64,000 bases of DNA from Marinobacter sp. BGYM27 (GCA_025153445.1 JANZNS010000002.1:496001-560000); one strand, 5' to 3'; positions 46,679 through 56,876 are shown, numbered from the stretch's first letter. The notes: generated from the sequence alone by a model not told the origin. Numbers and translations are program-made.

Positions 46679-47274
46679 CAGATTCAGATACCAGCCATCT
46701 TCAGCGTATGCAAAAGAAAAAAGACATCGTGGCCGAGCGGATCGCAAAGGCCTCAATCGAACGCGGTGTACTGATCCTGCTAAAAGGCAACGGCAAGGGC
46801 AAAAGCAGCTCGGCGTTCGGCACCATGGCTCGTGCTCTGGGTCACGACCAGCGCTGCGGCGTGATCCAGTTCATCAAGGGCCGCAAGGAAACCGGTGAAC
46901 ACCGCTTCTTCAAATCCCATCCGATGCTGGATTGGCACATCATGGGGCATGGTTTTACCTGGGAAACCCAAGACAAGAGCAAGGATATCGAGGCGGCGCA
47001 GGCGGCCTGGAAGGTGGCCAGTGAAATGCTGCAGGATGACCGCTACCACCTGCTGGTCTTTGATGAAATGAGTTATATGTTCAAATACGGCTATCTTGAT
47101 CCGGAGCCAGTCGTTGAGGCCCTGAAAAACCGTCCGAAACACCAGAACGTGATCATCACCGGCCGCACCATGGCGACACCACTTCAGGAAATCGCCGACA
47201 CCATCAGCGTTGTTCAGGATGAGCGCCACGCGTTCAGGCTCGGCGTAAAAGCCCAGGCGGGGATTGAATACTGA
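46675..47274 (+). CDS. cobO: Cob(I)yrinic acid a,c-diamide adenosyltransferase
   Basis: Adds the adenosyl group to the corrin cobalt from ATP. The 199-residue protein of the CobO/BtuR family has the P-loop [38 protein letters not shown] and [17 protein letters not shown], then NVIITGRTM. The start is GTG at 46675 (GTGA overlap with the chelatase stop), preceded by ATGGAGG; the open frame extends upstream inside the chelatase gene but has no support. The reductase that forms Co(I) is not in the window. Confidence 0.95.
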   Translation: MTDSDTSHLQRMQKKKDIVAERIAKASIERGVLILLKGNGKGKSSSAFGTMARALGHDQRCGVIQFIKGRKETGEHRFFKSHPMLDWHIMGHGFTWETQDKSKDIEAAQAAWKVASEMLQDDRYHLLVFDEMSYMFKYGYLDPEPVVEALKNRPKHQNVIITGRTMATPLQEIADTISVVQDERHAFRLGVKAQAGIEY

Positions 47275-48599
47275 TGACCTCCGCCGAATCTGTCGCCCAG
47301 TGTCCTGCCGTGTTTTTCGCGGCACCCGCGTCCGGTCAGGGCAAAACCACCGTGACCGCCGGTATCGCGCGGATGCTGAAAAGCCAGGGCAAGGTAGTAC
47401 GGGTATTCAAGACCGGGCCGGATTATCTCGACCCGCAGATTCTGGAACAGGCCTCCGGCCACCCGGTTGATCAGCTCGATCTATGGATGGCAGGTGACGC
47501 CTATTGCCGTCAACGTTTATACGAAGCCGCGTGCGAAGCCGATATCATCCTCATCGAAGGCGCGATGGGGATTTTCGACGGCGAGCCGTCCAGTGCCGAT
47601 CTGGCGGTTCGCTTTGGCTTGCCAATGGTAATTGTCATGGACGTCAAAGGCATGGCCCAGACCGCTGCCGCCATCATTAAAGGCATCGCCGAGTTTCGTG
47701 ATGATGTAGACGTGGTGGGCATGATTGCCAATGGTTGCGCATCCGCACGTCATCGGGAGTTGATTGAGGGCGCTTTGCCAGAATCGATCGAACTCATGGC
47801 CACCGTGGCCCGCGACCCGGAACTGGCGTTGCCTGAACGTCATCTCGGTTTAGTGCAGGCGGCGGAAATTCGCGACGAACTTGAAGCGCGGTTTGAAGCA
47901 GGTGCAAAAGTGCTGCTCGCGTCAGGGCTGATGGAAAAGCTGGAACAGCTGCCACCAGTTGCTTTTTATGCGCCAGAGCCTTCTGACACGCCGTCGTTCC
48001 CGCCATTACTTGCAGGCGTGACCGTGGGTATCGCGCGGGATGAGGCATTCAGCTTTATCTATCAGGCCAATGTGGATGCGCTGACATCGCTCGGAGCGAG
48101 CGTCACCTATTTCTCGCCGATTCATGATTCAGCACTGCCGGAGTGCGATGCGCTGTGGTTTCCGGGCGGCTACCCGGAACTCTACGGCGCCCGGCTGGCG
48201 GGCAATCAGGGGATCCGGGAGGCGATTCAGACCTTCTTCAGCAATGACAAACCGATTCTGGCGGAATGCGGCGGACTGCTTTACTGCCTGGAAACCCTGA
48301 CCGATTACGACGACGTGAGTTATGAAATGCTGGGTCTGTTGCCGGGCCACGGCAGCATGCGTGGACGGCGCGGCTGCCAGGGCATGCAGACCGCTCGTTT
48401 CCCGGAAGGAGACGTGCGGGCCCATGCTCATCATCGTTCTGTGAGCGAGGGGACGCCGGAGCCGGTCGCTTTTGGGCAGCGTCAGCGACACCCTGCGCCA
48501 GGTGAAGCCATATTTCGGGAGAAGCGATTGTCGGCGTCCTATCTCCATCTGTTTTTCCCCAATAATCCAGCGGCGGTCGCCGGGCTGTTTTTGCCATAG
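47274..48599 (+). CDS. cobB: Cobyrinate a,c-diamide synthase
   Basis: Amidates the a and c side chains, using glutamine; in the aerobic route the substrate is hydrogenobyrinic acid. The 441-residue protein has the N-terminal synthetase domain (FFAAPASGQGKTTVTAGIARML, then FKTGPDYLDPQILEQASGHP) and the glutaminase domain with nucleophile Cys in LAECGGLLYCLETL. Its ATG overlaps the cobO stop by one base. Salmonella name cbiA. Confidence 0.96.
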   Translation: MTSAESVAQCPAVFFAAPASGQGKTTVTAGIARMLKSQGKVVRVFKTGPDYLDPQILEQASGHPVDQLDLWMAGDAYCRQRLYEAACEADIILIEGAMGIFDGEPSSADLAVRFGLPMVIVMDVKGMAQTAAAIIKGIAEFRDDVDVVGMIANGCASARHRELIEGALPESIELMATVARDPELALPERHLGLVQAAEIRDELEARFEAGAKVLLASGLMEKLEQLPPVAFYAPEPSDTPSFPPLLAGVTVGIARDEAFSFIYQANVDALTSLGASVTYFSPIHDSALPECDALWFPGGYPELYGARLAGNQGIREAIQTFFSNDKPILAECGGLLYCLETLTDYDDVSYEMLGLLPGHGSMRGRRGCQGMQTARFPEGDVRAHAHHRSVSEGTPEPVAFGQRQRHPAPGEAIFREKRLSASYLHLFFPNNPAAVAGLFLP

Positions 48600-48656
48600 A
48601 GCCATGTCGGCTGCCGTCGCATTTTCAAATTTTCAGTTTTCCAAGAGGTGTATGTC

Positions 48657-49757
48657 ATGCAGTTGAACAAGATTCCGGCCACGGTCGTTACCGGCTTTCT
48701 GGGCAGTGGCAAAACCACCTTGCTGGCCAACATTCTCCAGCAGGTTACCGGCAAGCGAATCGCTGTGATCGTCAACGAGTTTGGCGAACAGGACATCGAC
48801 TCAAACCTGCTGCGCGGCTGCGCGATTGGCTGTGAAGATGAAACGCCGGTCGGCGCCAACAACAGCGGCATCTACGAGCTGGCGAACGGGTGTATCTGCT
48901 GCACAGTGGAAGAAGAGTTTCTGCCGGTGATGAAGCAACTGGTCGAGCGTCGTGACGATATCGACCACATCCTGATCGAAACCAGTGGCCTGGCACTGCC
49001 AAAACCGCTGGTTCAGGCTTTCAACTGGCCGGATGTGCGCCAGCACTGCACGGTTGATGCGATTATCACGGTTATTGACGGCCCTGCAGTGGCTTCCGGC
49101 CGATTTGCCGATGATGTCGAGCGTGTTGAAGCCCAGCGTCGGGGCGATGAAAACCTGGATCATGATCCCAGCCTGCGTGAACTGCTGGATGATCAGCTGG
49201 ATGCCGCCGATCTGGTGATTGTCAGCAAAACAGATCTGCTGGATGCTGATGCCAGAAAGCGGGTAGAAGACGTCATCCGTCAACGGGTGCCGTCTTCAGT
49301 CAAAACTCTGTTCGTGGACAAGGAAACCTTTGCTGGCGATCCCATGCAGCTTGAAGCCCTGATGGGAATGGCCTCTGCCAGTGAGGAAAACATCGACAAA
49401 ATCGAAAATCATCACGACAAGTATCATGCCCATGGCGAGCATCACGATCACGCCCATGATCACTTTGATTCCTGTGTTGTGTCCCTTGGTGAAGTCGATG
49501 GCGACAAACTTACGAAAGCACTCACCGAACTGCTAACCCGCTTTGAAATCTATCGCGCCAAAGGCTTTGCCGCGCTACCGGGCAAACCCATGCGTCAGGT
49601 GGTGCAGGCGGTTGGCAAACGGCTGGACACGCATTTCGATCGTATGTGGCATTCGAGCGAAGCGCGTAAGACCGAGCTGGTAGTGATCGGCAAGGGCTTC
49701 GACGCCGCTGAAATCCGCAAAGCACTGTCAGCTGCTGAAGTTGAACGGGTAAGCTAA
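48657..49757 (+). CDS. cobW: CobW GTP-binding metallochaperone
   Basis: A 366-residue G3E GTPase that is thought to deliver cobalt to the cobaltochelatase. Motifs are Walker A TGFLGSGKTTLL, the CxCC metal site in NGCICCTVEEEF, ETSGLALPKPLVQAF and SKTDL. A His/Asp-rich segment (HHDKYHAHGEHHDHAHDH, about residues 250-267) separates the GTPase from the C-terminal CobW_C domain. I choose ATG 48657, preceded by AAGAGGTG. Its stop overlaps the cobN start (TAATG). Confidence 0.95.
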   Translation: MQLNKIPATVVTGFLGSGKTTLLANILQQVTGKRIAVIVNEFGEQDIDSNLLRGCAIGCEDETPVGANNSGIYELANGCICCTVEEEFLPVMKQLVERRDDIDHILIETSGLALPKPLVQAFNWPDVRQHCTVDAIITVIDGPAVASGRFADDVERVEAQRRGDENLDHDPSLRELLDDQLDAADLVIVSKTDLLDADARKRVEDVIRQRVPSSVKTLFVDKETFAGDPMQLEALMGMASASEENIDKIENHHDKYHAHGEHHDHAHDHFDSCVVSLGEVDGDKLTKALTELLTRFEIYRAKGFAALPGKPMRQVVQAVGKRLDTHFDRMWHSSEARKTELVVIGKGFDAAEIRKALSAAEVERVS

Positions 49758-52700
49758 TGCATCTGTTCGCCGCCAAGCCCGGAGGCTTTGTAGACGACGA
49801 AGGTATCGTTGATCTGGCGCAGACGCCGGGTGACATCGTCATCCTGTCGGCTGCGGACAGCAGCCTGTCGGCTTTGGCGCAGGCGACAGAAAGACAGGAT
49901 TCGACGTTTCCGGATGTGCGTCTGGCGAACTGGATGAATCTGGTAAAGCCGGCTGCTTTTGATCTGTACGAACACAAGATCCTCGATCGGGCGAAGTTCG
50001 TGATTGTGTCTCTGTTGGGCGGCAGTGGTTACTGGAAATATGGTCACGAACGGCTGCTGGAATGGGCCCGACAGGGTTCCGGTAGGCAGCTGATCATGGT
50101 GCCCGGCTGCGATGCGCCGGATGATGCGCTGCTTGAAGCCTCAACGGTGGATATGACCTCAGCCTGGCGGGTGTGGCGTTTTCTCAGGGAAGGCGGCGTT
50201 GATAATGCGGACCAGCTTCTGCGTTTTATTGCCGATCAGTGGCTTGATCGCCCGATGCCCTGGCGCGAACCCAAGCCGATTCCGAATGCCTTGCTTTACC
50301 AGCCCGATCATCAGGGCAGCGGACACACGCTCTCGCTGACCGAATGGCGGGCTCGCCAGGCTCCGGCCAGTCCCGTCTGTTTGCTGCTGTTCTATCGCAG
50401 CCACCTGCAGGGCGCGAATACGCAGGTACTCGACGGCATTATCGGTGCAATGGAATCCCAGGGGCTCAGCGTGCTCCCCGTGGCGCTGTCGTCGCTGAAA
50501 GAAGATGAGTGCCTGTCGTATGTGAATTATCTGATCGAACAGACCGGCGCCATCCTGATACTGAATACCACAGGTTTCTCGGTAAACCGCGGCGCGACCG
50601 ATATTGACGCACTGGCGAATGACGATGACAGCGGCCTGTTCTTTGGTCGACCCACCGTGCTTCAGCTGATCCTGTCGAGCAGCACAGAGGACGACTGGGA
50701 ACGGGAGTCCGGCGGGTTGCGCAGCCGTGACGTGGCCATGCAGGTGGTGCTCCCAGAGATGGACGGTCGGGTGATCACCCGCGCTGTCGGTTTCAAGGCG
50801 GAAGGCTATTACAGTGAACGCTGCCAGTTATCGGTTATCCGCCACGAAGTGCATCCCGAACGGGCAGGGTTCGTCGCGCAACTGGCGCGCCGTTTCTGCC
50901 GTTTGCGTATCACGCCAAATCGCGAAAAAAGACTGGCGTTGGTGCTGGCAAACTATCCGAATCAGGATGGTCGGATCGGCAACGGCGTCGGACTGGATAC
51001 GCCGGCTTCAACCGTGCAGCTACTCAATGCTCTGCAAGGTGCCGGCTACCCGATTGAGGACATCCCGGAAAACGGTGACGACCTGATCCGTGAACTCCAG
51101 GGGTCGGTCACCAATCAGCCGCAATCCATTGCCCAGCGACCTTGCTGGCAGAGTCTGGCGCTTGAAGATTATCTGCAGTGGTTCGAGACCTTGCCCGAGG
51201 CATCCAGGCAAGCCGTCAACGATCGGTGGGGCAGTCCGGAGCAAGACCCAAAATATCGCCAGGGTCGACTGATGATTGCCGGTATCCGCCTCGGCGAAAC
51301 CTTCGTTGGTATTCAACCGGAGCGCGATTTTCAGGCCGATCTGACTCAGTCCTATCATGATACGGAACTGGTGCCGCCCCACAGCTATCTCGCATTTTAT
51401 GTATGGCTACGTCTGCACTATCAGGTGGACGCGGTGATTCACGTGGGCAAGCACGGCAGTCTCGAATGGTTGCCGGGTAAAAGTACCGCGCTGTCAGCGG
51501 ATTGCTGGCCCGATATCGCGCTGGGTCCGTTGCCGCATTTTTATCCTTTTATCGTCAATGATCCGGGTGAGGGCGCGCAGGCGAAGCGACGCGCCCACGC
51601 TATTATTATCGATCACCTGATGCCGCCACTGTCCCGGGCTGAAATATACGGCGCAATGGCAGAGCTGGAATCCCTGACCGATGAATACTATCAGGCACTC
51701 GGGCTTGATCCCCGGCGGGAAGAGTTTCTGCGCAAGACGATTCTGGGCCACCTGAGAGAAACGGGGATCGACCAGGAACTCAGTCATATCTCTGATCCCA
51801 CTAACGTCGACGATGAGACCTTGCTGACAGAGCTGGATACCTTCCTCTGCGACATCAAGGAAGCCCAGATTCGCCACGGCCTGCATATTCTCGGCAAACT
51901 TCCGCCAGCCGACAAACTGCCCGGCACGCTGGTAGCCATTCTGCGCTTGCCTCGGGGCTCACAGCCGGAATATCAGGGTATTTTGCATAATCTGGCGGCT
52001 GATCTCGGGTTAATGGCTGCGGATAGCGAATTCGATCCGCTGGCAGCCGGTGCTGAAGTCTGGACTGGCCCGCGCCCTGAAGCACTCGTGAACCAATCGG
52101 ATTCATCCTGGCGCACCGGAGCAGACACCCGGGAGCGACTGGAACTGCTGGCCCACCAGATGGTGGCTGATTATGTGGTGGGTGATAGCGATATCAAAAC
52201 GCTGGCTCAGGACTATCCTGCCACCGCAGCCCAGTGTCGCTACGCCCGCGACGTGGTGTTTGCCGCGATGCGGCGTGGCGTGGGCATGGAAACCCAGTCG
52301 CTGATTGACGGGCTCAGTGGTTATTTCGTTCCGCCGGGGCCAAGTGGCGCGCCCAGTCGAGGGCGGCTGGATACCCTGCCAACAGGGCGAAACTTCTATA
52401 CCGTCGATAATCGCTCGGTGCCGTCGCCGGCGGCCTGGACTCTAGGCGAGAAGTCAGCGCAGGCGCTGGTCGAACGGTACTTGCAGGATCACGGCGATTT
52501 CCCGCGTCGTTTGGGCGTTTCGATCTGGGGCACCGCGACCATGCGCACGGGCGGCGATGATATTGCTCAGGCTTTCGCGCTGATGGGCGTCAAACCGGTG
52601 TGGTCAAAGGGATCGCAACGGGTTATCGATATTGAGGTGATCCCGACCATGCTGCTTCAGCGCCCGCGGGTTGATGTCACCCTGCGGGTGTCGGGATTTT

Positions 52701-53650
52701 TCCGGGATGCCTTCGCCAACGTTATTCGCCTGTTTGATGCGGCAGTGCAGGCCGTGGCGAATTACGAAGAGCCGGGCAGCGACAATACCGTTCGCCGCAA
52801 CGTGCTGGCGCGCCAGTCGCAGCTGATCGCTGAGGGCAATTCCGAAGATGAGGCGTTCAGGCAATCCAGTTACCGTGTATTCGGCAGCAAACCGGGCGCC
52901 TATGGCACAGGGCTCAATAGTCTGATTGATGGCCGTAGCTGGGAAGATCGCGGCGATCTGGCTGAAGCCTACCTGGCAGCAGGCGGTTACGCTTATGGTC
53001 AGGCTTCCGCCTACGGCGTCGAAGCACGCGATGATTTCGAGCATCAGCTCAATGGCATGGAGGCGGTGGTCCAGAATCAGGATAACCGCGAGCACGACAT
53101 TCTGGATTCGAACACCTATTACCAGTTCCAGGGCGGCATGGCGAACGCATCTCGCTCACTCTCCGGTTCGTCGCCTGCGATCTACCATGCGGATCACGCC
53201 AATCCTGCATCGCCCAAAATTCGCACGCTGAAAGAAGAGTTGAATCGCGTCATGCGTTCACGCGTGCTCAATCCCAAGTGGATTGGCGCCATGCAGGAGC
53301 ATGGCTACAAAGGCGCGTTCGAAATGGCGGCCACCGTCGATTACCTGTTTGCCTACGACGCCACTACCGATCTGGTTGATGACTACCAGTATGAGCAGCT
53401 TTCGGACGCACTGGTGTTTGACTCCGAAAACCAGAAGTTCCTGCGGGATCACAACCGCGCAGCGCTCGAAGAAATGTCAGAACGGCTGCTGGAAGCAACC
53501 CAGCGGGGCCTGTGGCGTGAACCGGGCGAATACGCGGCGGCCCTTCAGGATTTGCTACTGGAAATGGATGAAGAAAGTGAGTCCGGTAGTGGTTCATCGC
53601 CACAGCCGGCGAGGGTGACCGAAGCAGGAGCCGCAGGGCATGGCAGGTAA
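49757..53650 (+). CDS. cobN: Cobaltochelatase subunit CobN
   Basis: Large catalytic subunit that inserts cobalt into hydrogenobyrinic acid a,c-diamide (1,297 residues, near the 1,275 of P. denitrificans CobN). CobN/BchH-type signatures include HVGKHGSLEWLPGKSTALS, VNDPGEGAQAKRRAHAIIIDHL and the C-terminal RTLKEELNRVMRSRVLNPKW region. Because no cobS/cobT (chelatase type) genes accompany it, the fused AAA+/VWA protein upstream is the probable partner. It overlaps cobG by 11 bases. Confidence 0.96.
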   Translation: MHLFAAKPGGFVDDEGIVDLAQTPGDIVILSAADSSLSALAQATERQDSTFPDVRLANWMNLVKPAAFDLYEHKILDRAKFVIVSLLGGSGYWKYGHERLLEWARQGSGRQLIMVPGCDAPDDALLEASTVDMTSAWRVWRFLREGGVDNADQLLRFIADQWLDRPMPWREPKPIPNALLYQPDHQGSGHTLSLTEWRARQAPASPVCLLLFYRSHLQGANTQVLDGIIGAMESQGLSVLPVALSSLKEDECLSYVNYLIEQTGAILILNTTGFSVNRGATDIDALANDDDSGLFFGRPTVLQLILSSSTEDDWERESGGLRSRDVAMQVVLPEMDGRVITRAVGFKAEGYYSERCQLSVIRHEVHPERAGFVAQLARRFCRLRITPNREKRLALVLANYPNQDGRIGNGVGLDTPASTVQLLNALQGAGYPIEDIPENGDDLIRELQGSVTNQPQSIAQRPCWQSLALEDYLQWFETLPEASRQAVNDRWGSPEQDPKYRQGRLMIAGIRLGETFVGIQPERDFQADLTQSYHDTELVPPHSYLAFYVWLRLHYQVDAVIHVGKHGSLEWLPGKSTALSADCWPDIALGPLPHFYPFIVNDPGEGAQAKRRAHAIIIDHLMPPLSRAEIYGAMAELESLTDEYYQALGLDPRREEFLRKTILGHLRETGIDQELSHISDPTNVDDETLLTELDTFLCDIKEAQIRHGLHILGKLPPADKLPGTLVAILRLPRGSQPEYQGILHNLAADLGLMAADSEFDPLAAGAEVWTGPRPEALVNQSDSSWRTGADTRERLELLAHQMVADYVVGDSDIKTLAQDYPATAAQCRYARDVVFAAMRRGVGMETQSLIDGLSGYFVPPGPSGAPSRGRLDTLPTGRNFYTVDNRSVPSPAAWTLGEKSAQALVERYLQDHGDFPRRLGVSIWGTATMRTGGDDIAQAFALMGVKPVWSKGSQRVIDIEVIPTMLLQRPRVDVTLRVSGFFRDAFANVIRLFDAAVQAVANYEEPGSDNTVRRNVLARQSQLIAEGNSEDEAFRQSSYRVFGSKPGAYGTGLNSLIDGRSWEDRGDLAEAYLAAGGYAYGQASAYGVEARDDFEHQLNGMEAVVQNQDNREHDILDSNTYYQFQGGMANASRSLSGSSPAIYHADHANPASPKIRTLKEELNRVMRSRVLNPKWIGAMQEHGYKGAFEMAATVDYLFAYDATTDLVDDYQYEQLSDALVFDSENQKFLRDHNRAALEEMSERLLEATQRGLWREPGEYAAALQDLLLEMDEESESGSGSSPQPARVTEAGAAGHGR

Positions 53651-54779
53651 CGTCACTGTCAAAGGCTGGTGCCCGGGCGCGTTGCGGCCGATGCTCTCCG
53701 GTGACGGTCTGGTTGTGCGAGTGCGTCCCCGGTTCGCTGCGCTTTCCCGCAATCAGGTGTTGGCCTTGTGTGATGCCGCCAGCCGCTTCGGTACCGGCGT
53801 AATCGACCTGACTAACCGCGCCAACCTGCAGATCAGAGGTGTTACCGAAGCGGCCTGGCCGCAGTTGATGAAATTACTAGGCCAAGCCGGACTTGTTGAC
53901 GACGATGCCGAAACTGAAGGGCGACGGAATCTGCTGGTTGCGCCTGACTGGATCGACGGCGACGATACGCATCGTATCACCGGCCTGCTACTGGATCGCC
54001 TCAACGCATTGCCGTCGCTGCCGGCCAAAGTCGGCTTTGCCATCGATGCCGGGCCGGCGCCGCTATTGAGTCATGAATCGGCGGATTTCCGGATCGAAAG
54101 AAACGAATTCGGACAACTGCTGGTCCGTGCTGACGGACGCGACAAGGGAGCCTTGGTCGCAACGCCGGAAGCAGCGGTTGAAGCCCTGATTGCACTCTCT
54201 CACTGGTTTGTCGACAGCGACGGCCTCGATGCAGGCAGAATGCGTCGCCACGATGCCGATTTGCCGGAGTGGGCCGCGCCGAGGATTTCTCCAGCTCGAA
54301 CTGCACGAGTACCGACTCTGGGTGTTCAACCGGCAGGCACATTGTACGGGCTGATTTTCGGTCAGGTTGATGCCGGAAACCTCAAGGCTGCGGTAGAGAA
54401 AACCAACGCGAAAGGCATGCGGGTGACCCCCTGGCGACGCTTGATCCTGGAGGGCGGGATACCCGGGCTTCCGTGTTCAGGCCTGGTTCTGGATAATAGC
54501 GCGCCGGAACTGAATGCGGATGCCTGCGCCGGAGCGCCGGGATGTGCGCAGGCTACGGTGGCGACACGTGAACTCGCCCGTCAGCTGAGCGGTGCGGTAG
54601 AAGGCCACCTGCACGTATCGGGCTGCTCGAAAGGCTGCGCTCGCCGGCTCGCCAGCGATATTTGTGTCACAGGCAGAGAAGGGCGTTACGACGTGATTTT
54701 TAAAGGGAGAGCGGACGGAGAACCGGACATCACCGGCCTGACCGCATCTCAGGTACTTGAATATTTTGGAGTGAAGTAA
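53640..54779 (+). CDS. cobG: Precorrin-3B synthase
   Basis: Oxygen-dependent monooxygenase-type enzyme that converts precorrin-3A to precorrin-3B; it defines the aerobic pathway. The 379-residue protein is a sulfite-reductase-like half-domain protein: N-terminal CPGALRPMLSGDGLVVRVRP, FGTGVIDLTNRANLQIRGV and C-terminal cluster cysteines in DACAGAPGCAQA and HVSGCSKGCARR. It is shorter than the ~459-residue P. denitrificans CobG but both cysteine pairs are intact. The stop overlaps cobH (TAATG). Confidence 0.93.
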   Translation: MAGNVTVKGWCPGALRPMLSGDGLVVRVRPRFAALSRNQVLALCDAASRFGTGVIDLTNRANLQIRGVTEAAWPQLMKLLGQAGLVDDDAETEGRRNLLVAPDWIDGDDTHRITGLLLDRLNALPSLPAKVGFAIDAGPAPLLSHESADFRIERNEFGQLLVRADGRDKGALVATPEAAVEALIALSHWFVDSDGLDAGRMRRHDADLPEWAAPRISPARTARVPTLGVQPAGTLYGLIFGQVDAGNLKAAVEKTNAKGMRVTPWRRLILEGGIPGLPCSGLVLDNSAPELNADACAGAPGCAQATVATRELARQLSGAVEGHLHVSGCSKGCARRLASDICVTGREGRYDVIFKGRADGEPDITGLTASQVLEYFGVK

Positions 54780-55408
54780 TGCCCCACGCCTACGAGAAAG
54801 ACGGGCCGTCGATTTATCTGGAGTCTTTCGCCACTATCCGGCGTGAAGCCGACCTTGCCCGGTTTTCTGCAGACGAAGAGCCGGTTGCCGTGCGAATGAT
54901 TCATGCCACCGGCATGGTCGAGCTGGCGCCTCATATCGAATTTTTTGGTGACTTTGCTCGCATTGCGCGCACCGCGCTTGAGGCCGGCGCGCCGATACTC
55001 TGTGATGCCCGCATGGTGTCAGAAGGCATTACCCGCGCGCGTCTGCCGGCGAATAACGAGATTATTTGTACCCTGCACGATGAACGCGTACCGGCCATGG
55101 CAAAGGCCGTATCGAATACCCGATCAGCCACTGCGCTTGAGCTATGGCGCCCCTATCTTGGCGGGGCGGTAGTCGCGATTGGTAATGCACCGACGGCGTT
55201 GTTCCACCTGCTCAATATGTTGGAAGATCCGGAATGTCCGCGTCCGGCTGCCATCCTGGGCTGCCCGGTCGGTTTCGTCGGCGCAGCAGAATCCAAAGAC
55301 GCGCTCTGGGACAGTCAGGATCTGCCATGCTGTATCGTGCGGGGACGTTTGGGCGGTAGTGCGGTTACTGTTGCTGCCATCAATGCATTAGCGGATCGAA
55401 AAGAATGA
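54779..55408 (+). CDS. cobH: Precorrin-8X methylmutase
   Basis: Moves the C-11 methyl to C-12, giving hydrogenobyrinic acid. The 209-residue protein has the active-site His in VRMIHATGMVEL (about residue 43) and the family stretch DARMVSEGITRARLPANNEI, then LGCPVGFVGAAESKDAL. Overlaps with both neighbours indicate translational coupling. Confidence 0.96.
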   Translation: MPHAYEKDGPSIYLESFATIRREADLARFSADEEPVAVRMIHATGMVELAPHIEFFGDFARIARTALEAGAPILCDARMVSEGITRARLPANNEIICTLHDERVPAMAKAVSNTRSATALELWRPYLGGAVVAIGNAPTALFHLLNMLEDPECPRPAAILGCPVGFVGAAESKDALWDSQDLPCCIVRGRLGGSAVTVAAINALADRKE

Positions 55409-56130
55409 CAACTGGCATCATTTACGGCGTGGGCCTGGGTCCCGGCGCACAGGATCTGATGAGCGTTCGCTCCGACCGGCTGATCCGCAACGCAGGCTAC
55501 GTGGCGTATTTCCACAAGGCGGGCAAAACCGGCCATGCGCGGCGCATTGTCGAGGGCATGCTCCCTGAAAACGTCGTTGAGCTGTCAATGGCGTATCCCG
55601 TGACAACCGAAATTCCTTTTGATGATCCGCGTTACAAGGATCAGCTGTCACGCTTTTATGAAAGCAGCGTCGAACGTTTAATCGAAATCGCCGATGCAGG
55701 TCACGATGTAGTGGTGCTTTGCGAAGGCGATCCGTTTTTCTATGGCTCGTTTATGCACCTGTATACCCGGTTGGTCGATCGGGTGCCGGTATCCGTGGTA
55801 CCGGGTATCACCGGCATGTCGGCCGCCTGGACTGCAACCGGTCGGCCAGTGACCTGGGGTGATGATGTGCTCACCGTTGCGATGGGCACCTTGCCGGAAG
55901 AAGTGCTGGCAGAGCGGATTGCGCAAACTGACGCACTGGTCGTCATGAAAATCGGGCGCAATCTGGACAAGGTGCGGCGCGCCCTGGTTACGGCTGGCCG
56001 GGAAGACGAGGCCTGGTTTATTGAGTACGCGGCCATGGATGAAGAACGGGTCACACCATTCCGCGAGGCCGGCCAGATCGCTCCTTACTTCTCGATTCTG
56101 CTGATTCACGGTAACGGGAGGCGCCCGTGA
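55405..56130 (+). CDS. cobI: Precorrin-2 C20-methyltransferase
   Basis: SAM methyltransferase that makes precorrin-3A. The 241-residue protein of the cobalamin methylase fold has GVGLGPGAQDLMSVRSDRLI at the start, VVLCEGDPFFYGSFMHLY and VVPGITGMSAAW. The ATG overlaps the cobH stop by four bases, and the stop overlaps the GTG start of cobJ by four. Confidence 0.95.
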   Translation: MTTGIIYGVGLGPGAQDLMSVRSDRLIRNAGYVAYFHKAGKTGHARRIVEGMLPENVVELSMAYPVTTEIPFDDPRYKDQLSRFYESSVERLIEIADAGHDVVVLCEGDPFFYGSFMHLYTRLVDRVPVSVVPGITGMSAAWTATGRPVTWGDDVLTVAMGTLPEEVLAERIAQTDALVVMKIGRNLDKVRRALVTAGREDEAWFIEYAAMDEERVTPFREAGQIAPYFSILLIHGNGRRP

Positions 56131-56876
56131 GCGGCTGGCTCGTTGTCGCAGGCCTCGGCCCCGGTGCGGATGGAATGATCACTCCGGAAGTCTCCGAAGT
56201 GCTGGCCCAGGCAACTGATATCGTCGGCTATATTCCGTACGTCAAACGGGTGCCGGAGCGCGAGGGTCTGGTATTGCACGCGACGGACAACCGCCAGGAA
56301 CTGGATCGGGCCACTCATGCCCTGGAAATGGCTGCCGCGGGCAGAAATGTCGTGGTGGTGTCGTCTGGAGACCCCGGTGTGTTTGCGATGGCATCGGCGC
56401 TATTCGAAGCGCTTGAAGCCGGGCTGGAACAATGGCGAGAAGTTGATATTCGGGTGCTTCCGGGTGTCTCGGCAATGCTGGCGGCGAGTGCGGCAGCGGG
56501 TGCGCCATTGGGCCATGATTTCTGTTGTATCAATCTGTCAGACAACCTCAAACCCTGGTCGTTGATTGAACGCCGTTTGCAGCTTGCGGCTGAAGCGGAC
56601 TTTGCGATGGCATTCTATAACCCGCGTTCCAAGTCGCGTCCGGAAGGCTTCGCCAAAGCACTGAGTATTCTGCATGAAGCCTGCGGCCCGGATCGCATTA
56701 TTATCTTTGCTCGTGCCGTTTCAACCGACGAGCAGCAGGTGAGAGTGACGACTCTGGCGGAGGCCGAGCCTGAAATGGCCGATATGCGCACGCTGGTGAT
56801 TGTCGGGTCGAGTCTGACGAAAGTAATTGATCGTCCGGCTGGGCCGCTGGTTTATACGCCGCGCTCGGTCGTCTGA
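56127..56876 (+). CDS. cobJ: Precorrin-3B C17-methyltransferase
   Basis: Performs C-17 methylation and ring contraction to precorrin-4. The 249-residue protein begins VVAGLGPGADGMITPEVSEVL, with VVVSSGDPGVFAMASALFE, LGHDFCCINLSDNLKPWSLIE and AFYNPRSKSRPEGF, all typical of CobJ/CbiH. It starts at GTG. Its 3' end overlaps the 3' end of the oppositely oriented cobK by 25 bases. Confidence 0.95.
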   Translation: MSGWLVVAGLGPGADGMITPEVSEVLAQATDIVGYIPYVKRVPEREGLVLHATDNRQELDRATHALEMAAAGRNVVVVSSGDPGVFAMASALFEALEAGLEQWREVDIRVLPGVSAMLAASAAAGAPLGHDFCCINLSDNLKPWSLIERRLQLAAEADFAMAFYNPRSKSRPEGFAKALSILHEACGPDRIIIFARAVSTDEQQVRVTTLAEAEPEMADMRTLVIVGSSLTKVIDRPAGPLVYTPRSVV

